Assembly: GCA_025454715.1 (NCBI GenBank)
Contig: JALONY010000105.1
Location: forward strand, 1 to 7,196
DNA: 7,196 nt
Direction of reading: 5' to 3'
DNA from: Anaerolineae bacterium
GTDB lineage: Bacteria; Chloroflexota; Anaerolineae; Aggregatilineales; Phototrophicaceae
This document shows positions 1 through 5,706 of this stretch, in pieces (positions within the stretch are counted from its first letter, which is position 1; each line of letters opens with the position of its first letter). The notes beneath the pieces were generated by a model, which was not told the DNA's origin, made no database searches, and saw nothing but the letters and a program-made list of their open reading frames with translations. The position numbers were made by a program, and so were the translations under genes.

Positions 1-957
1 CGCCATAATCCCTGCGCGCACGATTTCGGCCACGAACGCAGCGGTGTAGATAATCAGCCCGACGGTGAGGGCGAGGTAGGTGGCGCTGTACGGGTTGCCG
101 TTTTGGTAGCGCAATCCTGCCCGCTGGGGGGTGATGATGATGAGCGGGGTCTGGGCGACCTCGGCGCGTTGGTCTTTGGTCAGGATGTTTTGCTCGAGGC
201 TGTCGCTGACAGCCATCTCGAGAGTTTGGCCGTCGCGCTCCACGATGATGCTGGCCGGTGCGGGCGGTAACGAGGCGACCCCATAACCCAACAACCCGAC
301 GCCCAAGACGATGCCCAGCGTGCCGCGCACCTTGGGGATGGGGCGACCGGTGCGCTCGATGATTTGCCCGGCCTCGCGCCAGAAGGCGACGCCCAACACG
401 ACGCCGATGATCGCGATGACGGCGAACAGCGGGAAGCGCGGGGTGGCGAGGATTTCGGGCAGGACGAGGCCGCGGTTATTGAGCACGAACAGCGGTGCAC
501 CGGCTGGGATTTCGATCGATTGGTTGATGTTGGGCAACGCCAAGATGACGATGTAATAAAAGGCGAATAATTGCACCAGCAGCGGGGTGTTGCGGAGCAC
601 CTCGACGAAGAAGGCGGCGATGTTGCGAATCAAGAAGTTGCGCGAGAGCAACATGATGCCGACGATGATGCCCAGCAGGGTGGTGGCGGGCAAACCGACC
701 ACAATCACGCGCAAGGTGTTCTCGAGGCCGACCTGATAGGCGCGCCAATAGCTGTCATCGGGCGAGTAATACGTCTCTGCACCGGCGATGGCGAAACCTG
801 CGCGTGTGCCGAGGAACTCGAAATTGGGCGACAAGTTATTGGCAGCTAAGGCCGACGACACGCTTTGGGCGAGGAGCCACAAGCTGGTAAAGAAGATGGC
901 GACGAAAGCCAACTGCAAAATAATTTTGATAACGCGCTCGTCTCTGAGCAAACGCAC
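1..957 (-). CDS. aapQ: AapQ-type general L-amino-acid ABC transporter permease, 5' part (runs off left edge)
   Basis: Inner-membrane permease of a polar amino-acid ABC importer, expected to pair with an AapM-type permease and an AapP-type ATPase encoded further left, outside the window. The 319 visible residues begin RLLRDERVIKIILQ, the usual AapQ opening. They also show a YSPDDSYWRAYQVGLENTLRV segment near residues 64-84, EVLRNTPLLVQLFAFYY near 119-135, NNRGLVLP at 160-167 and YTAAFVAEIVRAG at 304-316. Hydrophobic, probably membrane-spanning stretches lie near residues 11-30, 80-105, 115-141, 175-195, 212-232 and 295-311. The EAA loop that contacts the ATPase would follow beyond the edge. 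No ATG is in frame. GTG at 957-955 is chosen because GAAAGG (plus 967-972) lies 9 nt upstream; TTG at 963 would sit only 3 nt from it. The hydrophilic segment at 233-294 looks longer than in proteobacterial AapQ as I remember it. The family call is firm and the exact start is less sure. Confidence 0.88.
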   Translation of the reverse strand, partial: MRLLRDERVIKIILQLAFVAIFFTSLWLLAQSVSSALAANNLSPNFEFLGTRAGFAIAGAETYYSPDDSYWRAYQVGLENTLRVIVVGLPATTLLGIIVGIMLLSRNFLIRNIAAFFVEVLRNTPLLVQLFAFYYIVILALPNINQSIEIPAGAPLFVLNNRGLVLPEILATPRFPLFAVIAIIGVVLGVAFWREAGQIIERTGRPIPKVRGTLGIVLGVGLLGYGVASLPPAPASIIVERDGQTLEMAVSDSLEQNILTKDQRAEVAQTPLIIITPQRAGLRYQNGNPYSATYLALTVGLIIYTAAFVAEIVRAGIMA

Positions 958-966
958 AGCCAACGA

Positions 967-972
967 CCTTTC
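967..972 (-). promoter_or_regulatory. Ribosome binding site deciding the permease start
   Basis: On the minus strand GAAAGG is followed after 9 nt by GTG (957-955). This supports a GTG start, as there is no in-frame ATG near the conserved amino terminus. Confidence 0.5.
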
Positions 973-1000
973 TGATGGAGTGATGCGACAAAGCGTGATG

Positions 1001-1043
1001 AAAAAAGGTGCGGCGGGATGATGGGAGCACCACCCCGCCGCAC
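1001..1043 (-). terminator. Strong intrinsic terminator between binding-protein and permease genes
   Basis: Read on the minus strand, GTGCGGCGGG (1043-1034) pairs perfectly with CCCGCCGCAC (1017-1008). The 16 nt between can extend the stem by five more pairs including wobbles (GTGGT with ATCAT), leaving a six-base loop. C and then six T follow at 1007-1001. This is a textbook Rho-independent terminator, placed 15 nt after the binding-protein stop and about 44 nt before the permease start. It probably lets only a fraction of transcripts continue into the permease, giving more binding protein than membrane components. Confidence 0.88.
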
Positions 1044-1058
1044 ACGGTCGTCTAGAGG

Positions 1059-2093
1059 TTAACGGAAGGGCGGGCTGTACATCAGGCCGCCGTCCGTCCA
1101 CAGCGCGTTGACGCCGCGGGCGAGGCCGAACGGGGTGGTCAGGTTGCGCTCGTAGATTTCGCCGTAGTTGCCGACCGAGCGGATGACCGTGACCATGAAG
1201 TCGTTGGGGATGCCCAGATAGGTGCCCGACAGGTTCTCGCCGAGGCCGAGGAAGCGCTGGATGCTCGGGTCTTCGCTGGTCAGGAAGCTATCGACGTTCT
1301 CGCTGGTGATGCCGAACTCTTCGGCTTGGATCAGGCCGTAGACGACCCAGCGCACGATGTCGGCGAACTGGGCATCCGATTGCGGGCTGAGGGGGCCCAG
1401 CGGCTCCTTGCTGAGCACGACATCGAGGATGGCGTAGCTGCCCGGGTCAGCCGAGCTACCCTTGGTCGAGACCAAGCCCGAGATGTCGGTGGTCACGGCG
1501 TCGCAACCGCCTTCATTGAAGGCCGCCATCGCGCCGTTGAACTCTTGGAAGGTCTGGAGGGTGAACTCGAGGCCGCGCGATTGCATGGCGTCGGTGATGT
1601 TCAGCTCGGTGGTGGTACCGGCGTTGGTGCAGATGATGCCGCCCGCCAAGTCCTCGAGGGTGGCGATGCCGCTGTCGGTGCGAACCATCACGCCCTGACC
1701 GTCATAGAAGGCGGTCGGCGCGAAGGTGGTGCCCCAGTCCACGTCACGGCTGAGCGTCCACGTGGTGTTGCGCGACAGCAGGTCGATTTCACCCGAGGCC
1801 AAGACGGTCGGGCGCTCGGCGCCGGTGGTGGCGCGGTAGGTCACGGCGTTGGCGTCACCGAGGATGGCGGCGGCCACGGCCTTGCAGATGTCCACGTCGA
1901 AGCCCGAGAACTCGCCGGCCTCGTTCTTGAAGCCGAAGCCCGGCAGCACTTCATTGACGCCGCAAATCAACGACCCACGGTCGATGATGCGCTGGGTAAT
2001 CTCGCCGAGCGGGCGGTCTTGCGCGCTGAGCGGGGCGACCATCAGCGCCGAAAGCGCCAACAGCATGACGAAGACGAACAACTTCTTGCCCAT
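1059..2093 (-). CDS. aapJ: AapJ-type periplasmic L-amino-acid-binding protein
   Basis: Extracytoplasmic solute-binding protein (bacterial SBP family 3) that captures amino acids and delivers them to the AapQM permease. It is 344 residues, about the usual AapJ length. Residues 1-25 are a Sec-type signal peptide (MGKKLFVFVM, then a Leu/Ala-rich core ending PLSAQ), with no lipobox cysteine. Family landmarks are CGVNEVLPGF at 44-53, GFDVDICKAVAAA at 64-76, LLSRNTTWTLSRD at 95-107, DGQGVMV at 121-127, TTTELN at 160-165 and the AapJ ending, with YGEIYERNL at 310-318 and GLMYSPPFR at 336-344. Cysteines at 44, 70, 155 and 197 sit where I recall AapJ proteins having them, so disulfides are possible. 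The ATG at 2093 is chosen over GTG or ATG codons further upstream because AAGGAG lies 7 nt before it and the signal peptide begins there. It is the promoter-proximal gene of the aap operon; substrate preference cannot be read from sequence. Confidence 0.93.
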   Translation of the reverse strand: MGKKLFVFVMLLALSALMVAPLSAQDRPLGEITQRIIDRGSLICGVNEVLPGFGFKNEAGEFSGFDVDICKAVAAAILGDANAVTYRATTGAERPTVLASGEIDLLSRNTTWTLSRDVDWGTTFAPTAFYDGQGVMVRTDSGIATLEDLAGGIICTNAGTTTELNITDAMQSRGLEFTLQTFQEFNGAMAAFNEGGCDAVTTDISGLVSTKGSSADPGSYAILDVVLSKEPLGPLSPQSDAQFADIVRWVVYGLIQAEEFGITSENVDSFLTSEDPSIQRFLGLGENLSGTYLGIPNDFMVTVIRSVGNYGEIYERNLTTPFGLARGVNALWTDGGLMYSPPFR

Positions 2094-2100
2094 CGTCTTA

Positions 2101-2106
2101 CTCCTT
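2101..2106 (-). promoter_or_regulatory. Ribosome binding site of the binding-protein gene
   Basis: AAGGAG on the minus strand, 7 nt before the ATG at 2093. It excludes the longer reading that starts at 2162. Confidence 0.8.
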
Positions 2107-2140
2107 AAGTGTTTTGAACAGAAAACCAAACAATCGGCAG

Positions 2141-2160
2141 GCATGGAAACGCTACCATGC
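2141..2160. repeat. 6-bp inverted repeat in the 5' leader of aapJ
   Basis: GCATGG and CCATGC form a perfect 6-bp inverted repeat separated by 8 nt. It lies roughly 10-30 nt downstream of the predicted transcription start of the binding-protein gene, so it could be an operator for a repressor or a hairpin in the leader RNA. No known family of site is recognised. Confidence 0.4.
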
Positions 2161-2176
2161 ACCGCTTCACGTATAG

Positions 2177-2205
2177 ACCATAACGCATCTGGGGGCGTGT
2201 GTCAA
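2177..2205 (-). promoter_or_regulatory. Sigma-70-type promoter of the aap operon
   Basis: On the minus strand TTGACA (2205-2200), a 17-bp spacer and TATGGT (2182-2177) match a housekeeping promoter closely. Transcription would start near 2170, giving a leader of about 75 nt before the binding-protein ATG. The -35 box is consensus and the -10 box matches at the key TA and final T. Confidence 0.72.
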
Positions 2206-2228
2206 AAGAATCTGCACCATCAATCACC

Positions 2229-2262
2229 AAAAAGCCGATGTGTATTTGATGAAAATCAACAC
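2229..2262 (-). terminator. Possible weak terminator after tetR
   Basis: On the minus strand TTGAT and ATCAA pair around a TTTC loop, with GTG/CAC pairs outside after a 3-nt bulge. A run of five T begins about 6 nt later. The stem is AT-rich and the T run is displaced, so it may be only a dyad between the two genes. Its position, about 18 nt after the tetR stop and just ahead of the aap promoter, suits a terminator. Confidence 0.3.
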
Positions 2263-2279
2263 TTGACGCCCACGTGTGG

Positions 2280-2888
2280 CTAAGAGGCGCTGTGTGCCTC
2301 GCCTTCACCCAAAGCCCAACCCATGCCGTGCAGCGAGATTTGCATGGCCAAGCGCCCCATCTCGGCGGCGGGGATGGGCATCCGGTTCTCGACCCACCAC
2401 CAAATCATGCCGATTTGTGCGCCACTGCAATAGGCGGCCAGTAGCGGGATGGGCATCCGGGTACGCTTGCCGTTGGGCACCATCTTGGCCAGCGATTTCT
2501 CGAACAAGTCTTGAAGGTAGGCGCGCACCTGCACCAAAAACCCCATACTGCCGCGTGGGCTGAGCATGGCGGCGTAGAAATCGGCGTATTGCTCGACGTG
2601 CAAGAAGTCTTGGGCGTTTTCCAGCTCGTCCCACTCGGTCACGCCGTCCTCGAACTCGCGGGCAAGCTGGTCGTAAATCAGCTTCATGCCACTAAACATC
2701 AAGTCGTCTTTGTCGCGGAAGTGCAGATAGAAGGTGGCGCGGGCGACGTTGGCGCGGTCGGTGATGTCTTGGATGCTGATGGCGTCGTAGCCTTTCTCGA
2801 CGATGAGCTGCATCAGGGCGTCCCGCAGGGCGGTGATGGTACGCTCGATTCGCCGGTCGAGCTTGCGCGGCGGTAGGGTTGTCGTCAT
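2280..2888 (-). CDS. TetR-family transcriptional regulator
   Basis: One-component repressor with an amino-terminal DNA-binding domain and a carboxyl-terminal ligand and dimerisation domain. From the chosen ATG it has 202 residues, normal for TetR. The helix-turn-helix lies about residues 33-60: AISIQDITDRANVARATFYL followed by HFRDKDDLM, the standard TetR recognition-helix signature. Residues from about 75 on are helical and poorly conserved, with a WWW run near residue 159, and give no ligand. GTG at 2909 would add seven residues; the ATG at 2888 is preferred because GGAGG (plus 2899-2903) lies 10 nt before it. It is divergent from the P450 gene with 124 bp between starts, which suggests, but does not prove, that it represses that gene and itself, released by a small molecule related to the P450 substrate. 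Confidence 0.9.
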   Translation of the reverse strand: MTTTLPPRKLDRRIERTITALRDALMQLIVEKGYDAISIQDITDRANVARATFYLHFRDKDDLMFSGMKLIYDQLAREFEDGVTEWDELENAQDFLHVEQYADFYAAMLSPRGSMGFLVQVRAYLQDLFEKSLAKMVPNGKRTRMPIPLLAAYCSGAQIGMIWWWVENRMPIPAAEMGRLAMQISLHGMGWALGEGEAHSAS

Positions 2889-2898
2889 CGAAAATAGA

Positions 2899-2903
2899 CC
2901 TCC
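2899..2903 (-). promoter_or_regulatory. Ribosome binding site of tetR
   Basis: GGAGG on the minus strand, 10 nt before ATG at 2888. It sits inside the extra codons of the GTG start at 2909, which argues against the longer form. Confidence 0.6.
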
Positions 2904-2911
2904 GTCCACAA

Positions 2912-3012
2912 ATTGACAGTGCGATTATACTGCTGATTGACAGATTGTCCAAAAAACGACATTCTTTTTACAAGACGTTGTGTCCAATAAAACATAGGAT
3001 GCCCAATAAACC
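2912..3012. promoter_or_regulatory. Divergent tetR/P450 control region with repeats
   Basis: This AT-richer stretch holds ATTGACAG twice, 24 bp apart (2912-2919 and 2936-2943). It also holds the dyad GACA-N3-TGTC (2939-2949), TGTCCAA twice (2946-2952 and 2981-2987) and CCAATAAA twice (2984-2991 and 3003-3010). A plus-strand promoter for the P450 is not clear. Candidates are TTGACA at 2937-2942 with a poor -10 near 2961, or TTTACA at 2967-2972 with AAACAT at 2990-2995. A TetR operator is likely somewhere here, but I cannot say which repeat it is. Confidence 0.45.
2924..2952 (-). promoter_or_regulatory. Promoter of tetR
   Basis: On the minus strand TTGGAC (2952-2947), a 17-bp spacer and a consensus TATAAT (2929-2924). 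Transcription would start near 2917, leaving about 29 nt of leader. The -35 box overlaps the dyad GACA-N3-TGTC (2939-2949), and the -10 box lies within CAGT-N8-ACTG (2917-2932), both plausible places for autoregulation. Confidence 0.7.
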
Positions 3013-4392
3013 ATGAGCGCCATGACCCCCTCTCTCGAACGCACGACCTTACCCAGCGGCCCCGACCTCGGCGGCGGCCCATTGGGCATGATCCGCGCCG
3101 TCCAGACGTTCTCATCGCCATTGCAGGCGATGACCGACTTCCATGATCAGTATGGCGATACCTTCACGTTGTCGGTGTCCGGCATCAACATCGTGGTGTT
3201 TGCGCGCCCAGAACACCTGCACGCGGTGATGGTCGAGCACGCGGCTTCTTTCTATAAGGATGCCGACTATACCGACCCCGACCGTGGGTTGGCGCGCTTT
3301 GTCGGGCAGGGGTTGTTGACCAGCGACGGGGCGCCGTGGAAGCGCCATCGCAAGCTGGTGGCTCCGGCGTTGCACGCCCGCCGCATCATGGCCTATGCCG
3401 ACACGATGAGCGAGTATAGCGACGCGATGCTGCGCGATTGGCGCTCGGGTGAGCGCCTCGACATCGCCCATGAGATGATGAACCTGACCATCCGCATTGT
3501 GGCCAAGTCGTTGTTCGATGTGGACATGCACGGGGCGTTGGCCGAGCCGATTTTCAACGCGATGCGCGAGATTCAGGAGATGCAGGGCGGGGGCGGCTGG
3601 CAGGGCTTGCTGCCGACGTGGGTGCCGACCCCGAGCGAGCTGCGCCGCCGCAAGGCATTGCGCGAGATGGACGAGTTGGTGTATGCCATCATCGCCGAGC
3701 GCAAGGCCAGCGGCCAAGACCACGGCGATTTGTTGTCGATGTTGGTGGCGGCACGCGATGAGGACGGCCAGCCGATGAGCGACCGGCAAATCCGCGATGA
3801 GGCGGTGACGCTGTTCCTCGCCGGGCACGAGACCACGGCCAACGCGCTGAACTGGACGTTTACGCTGTTGGCGCGCAACCCCGAGGCCGAGGCCAAGCTG
3901 CACGAGGAACTCGACCGCGTGCTGGGCGGGCGCTTGCCGACCTTGGCCGACCTCGAACACCTGCCGTATACCGAGCGGGTGGTGAAAGAGGCGATGCGCC
4001 TGTACCCGCCGGCGTGGTCGGTTGGGCGGGTGGCCATCGAGGACGTGCAGATTGGCGAGTATTTCTTGCCCAAGGGCACCCGCGCCGCGCTGCACATCTA
4101 TCATGTGCACCACAGCCCCGCGTTGTGGGACAACCCCGAGGCGTTCGACCCCGACCGCTTCAGCCCTGAGCGCGAGGCGTCGGTGCCGCGTTATGCCTAT
4201 ATCCCGTTCGGCGGGGGGCCACGGGTGTGCATCGGCAACCACTTTGCGATGATGGAGGCCAAGCTGATTTTGGCCACGGTCGCCAGCCGCTTCATCTTGC
4301 GCCTGAACCCCGGGCAAACCGTCGAGATGGACGCCGGAATCACCCTCAATCCGAAGGGTGGCTTGCCGATGACGGTGACGGCGCGCCACTAA
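3013..4392 (+). CDS. Cytochrome P450 monooxygenase
   Basis: Haem-thiolate enzyme that would insert one oxygen atom from O2 into an organic substrate, using electrons from a separate redox partner. All core motifs are intact in 459 residues. These are the helix-C WKRHR (W109, R113), the I-helix AGHETT (270-275) for oxygen activation, the ExxR pair E326 and R329 in KEAMRLYPP, FDPDRF at 378-383, and the haem loop FGGGPRVCIG (399-408) with ligand Cys406. There is no amino-terminal membrane anchor and no fused reductase or ferredoxin domain, so it should be a soluble, stand-alone bacterial P450. The AGHETT and FGGGPRVCIG forms recall the fatty-acid or xenobiotic hydroxylase-like (CYP4/CYP102-related) bacterial class, but the family number and substrate cannot be assigned. 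The start is uncertain: ATG 3013 has only AGGA 13 nt upstream, and a second ATG is at 3022. It is divergent from tetR. Confidence 0.95.
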   Translation: MSAMTPSLERTTLPSGPDLGGGPLGMIRAVQTFSSPLQAMTDFHDQYGDTFTLSVSGINIVVFARPEHLHAVMVEHAASFYKDADYTDPDRGLARFVGQGLLTSDGAPWKRHRKLVAPALHARRIMAYADTMSEYSDAMLRDWRSGERLDIAHEMMNLTIRIVAKSLFDVDMHGALAEPIFNAMREIQEMQGGGGWQGLLPTWVPTPSELRRRKALREMDELVYAIIAERKASGQDHGDLLSMLVAARDEDGQPMSDRQIRDEAVTLFLAGHETTANALNWTFTLLARNPEAEAKLHEELDRVLGGRLPTLADLEHLPYTERVVKEAMRLYPPAWSVGRVAIEDVQIGEYFLPKGTRAALHIYHVHHSPALWDNPEAFDPDRFSPEREASVPRYAYIPFGGGPRVCIGNHFAMMEAKLILATVASRFILRLNPGQTVEMDAGITLNPKGGLPMTVTARH

Positions 4393-4423
4393 GCCCCGGA
4401 TAACGCCCTGACCTAAACCCTCG

Positions 4424-4453
4424 ACGCCCCGCGCCAGCCCCGCGGGGCGTTTT
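4424..4453 (+). terminator. Intrinsic terminator after the P450
   Basis: ACGCCCCGCG (4424-4433) and CGCGGGGCGT (4441-4450) form a perfect 10-bp stem with a 7-nt loop, followed by TTTTG. It begins 31 nt after the P450 stop and isolates that gene from the GNAT pair. Confidence 0.85.
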
Positions 4454-4467
4454 GTGTTGAGCAGAGG

Positions 4468-4488
4468 TGCCCCCAGCGGTTGGGGGCA
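4468..4488. repeat. Perfect 8-bp inverted repeat (hairpin) downstream of the P450 terminator
   Basis: TGCCCCCA and TGGGGGCA pair perfectly around the 5-nt loop GCGGT. Only a broken T tract follows, so it is a weak back-up terminator at best. It lies between the P450 terminator and the promoter of the next gene. Confidence 0.6.
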
Positions 4489-4513
4489 TTGCCGTTTGAA
4501 CCGTCCTGACCCA

Positions 4514-4543
4514 TTGACAATCCTCATCGTCCTATCGTACAGT
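4514..4543 (+). promoter_or_regulatory. Promoter of the GNAT gene pair
   Basis: Consensus TTGACA (4514-4519), an 18-bp spacer and TACAGT (4538-4543). Transcription would start near 4550, about 27 nt before the ATG at 4577. This rules out translation from the open frame beginning at 4454. Confidence 0.6.
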
Positions 4544-4576
4544 GGTGAGGCTTATCAAAAGAGGGACGCGCTCATC

Positions 4577-5701
4577 ATGATCATCACAACCGATTTTCCG
4601 TCGCAGCACCGAGAACCCAGCCCGACCACCCCCGACCCTGAACCCGCATCACAGGACGAACCGTTTATGACCAGCGCTATGGACTCCCTCCCCAACACAT
4701 GGCAAGTCGGCGACATCACCATCCGCCCCGCCACGCTCGACGACATCCCGCATCTCGCCAAGATTGGGCAGGCGCACGACCTGTACGTGCGCGGCACGAC
4801 CACCTATGACGAGTCCGAAGCGATCGAAGAATTTACCGAGCCCGGGTTCGATATCGAGAAGTCGGTACGGTTGGCGTTCGCGCCGGATGGCACGTGTGTC
4901 GGGATTGGGGTGGTGCATGACCAATTGATTTTCGTCCGCCCGAACGTTTGGGGGTTCGTGTTGCCGGAGTACCGCAATCGCGGGATTGGCACGGCCTTGC
5001 TGGGTTGGCAGATTGACCGCGCTCGTGTCAACCTCGAGCGCATCCCCGAAGAGGCCAAGTTTACGATTCAAGGCTGGGCGGTCTCGCACGATGAGGCAGG
5101 GGCGCAGTTGTTCCGTGACCACGGCTTCACGACCGACCGTGCGGGCTATACGATGAAGCTGGACTTCGTGCGTGGGCAACGCCCGCCCGCACCACAGTGG
5201 CCGGACGGCGCACAACTGGTGACGTTGGAAGCGCATGGCGATTTCGAGATGTTCGTGCGCGGGTGGTACGAGTCGTTCCGTGACCACCGTGGGTGGACGG
5301 AGCGCAAGTGGGAAGACATCATGGAGCGCTGGAACCACATGGTCGAGCATGACCGGCGCTTTAACCCGAACTACTGGTGGGCGGTCTTGATGGACGGCAA
5401 ACTGGCGGCGGTGTGCTTGTGCAGCGCCGAGGGGTATGAGGACTCGGAGTACGCTTACGTGATGGTGCTGGGCACGATGCGCGATTTCCGCAAGCGTGGG
5501 CTAGGCACAGCGCTGTTGTATCAGGCGTTCAACACCTTTTATGACCTCGGGACTCCCAAAGGCGTGACGTTGGGGGTGGACGGGAGCAGCTTGACCGGCG
5601 CGGTGCGCTTGTATGAGAGCGTCGGGATGCACATCGATGAGCGGCGTGACACTTACGAGCGGGTTGACCGCGACGGTGTCGAATTGACCAACCAAGGGTG
5701 A
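4577..5701 (+). CDS. Tandem-domain GNAT-family N-acetyltransferase
   Basis: Protein with two GCN5-related acetyltransferase domains in one chain, 374 residues from ATG 4577. Domain 1 (about 44-197) has the acetyl-CoA P-loop in VLPEYRNRGIGTALL, with R133-G138 as the R-x-x-G-x-G core. Domain 2 (about 210-363) has RKRGLG at 305-310 and the closing GVDGSSLTGAVRLYESVGM (333-351). The plan resembles double-GNAT proteins such as mycothiol synthase MshD, but nothing shows that substrate; often only one of the two domains is active. Residues 1-30 are Pro/Ser/Thr-rich and probably disordered. A second ATG at 4667, with AGGA 10 nt upstream, would remove them, giving 344 residues. ATG 4577 has GAGGG 11 nt upstream and follows the promoter. 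It is the first gene of a two-gene unit; the next, a paralogue, starts 5 nt after its stop. The acceptor molecule is unknown. Confidence 0.88.
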   Translation: MIITTDFPSQHREPSPTTPDPEPASQDEPFMTSAMDSLPNTWQVGDITIRPATLDDIPHLAKIGQAHDLYVRGTTTYDESEAIEEFTEPGFDIEKSVRLAFAPDGTCVGIGVVHDQLIFVRPNVWGFVLPEYRNRGIGTALLGWQIDRARVNLERIPEEAKFTIQGWAVSHDEAGAQLFRDHGFTTDRAGYTMKLDFVRGQRPPAPQWPDGAQLVTLEAHGDFEMFVRGWYESFRDHRGWTERKWEDIMERWNHMVEHDRRFNPNYWWAVLMDGKLAAVCLCSAEGYEDSEYAYVMVLGTMRDFRKRGLGTALLYQAFNTFYDLGTPKGVTLGVDGSSLTGAVRLYESVGMHIDERRDTYERVDRDGVELTNQG

Positions 5702-5706
5702 ACGAG

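Noticed and set aside
476..748. Minus-strand open frame within the permease region (also 180-500)
   Set aside because: These are other frames of the permease gene. The continuous permease frame lacks an ATG and leaves the window, but carries the AapQ motifs throughout.
1326..2108. 260-codon open frame antisense to the binding-protein gene
   Set aside because: Same register effect in a GC-rich gene. The sense strand is an unmistakable AapJ protein with signal peptide, ribosome binding site and promoter.
2094..2162. Longer amino terminus for the binding protein from 2162
   Set aside because: It would put 23 polar residues before the signal peptide, and AAGGAG stands 7 nt before the ATG at 2093.
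3112..4527. 471-codon open frame antisense to the P450
   Set aside because: It is in codon register with the P450, so its stops would need sense codons TTA, CTA or TCA, which are rare in this GC-rich gene. The product is a His/Arg/Gln-rich composition shadow with no recognisable domain, while the sense frame has every P450 motif.
4454..4576. Extended start of the GNAT gene at 4454
   Set aside because: It lies upstream of the predicted promoter (4514-4543) and translates across an intergenic hairpin.
4649..5350. 233-codon open frame antisense to the intact GNAT gene
   Set aside because: No domain, promoter or ribosome binding site was recognised, and it overlaps a clearly coding GNAT frame.
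5698..5706. GTG start at 5698 for the second GNAT copy
   Set aside because: It overlaps the upstream stop, but ATG 5707 has AAGGG 8 nt upstream and is the better start; the difference is only three residues.
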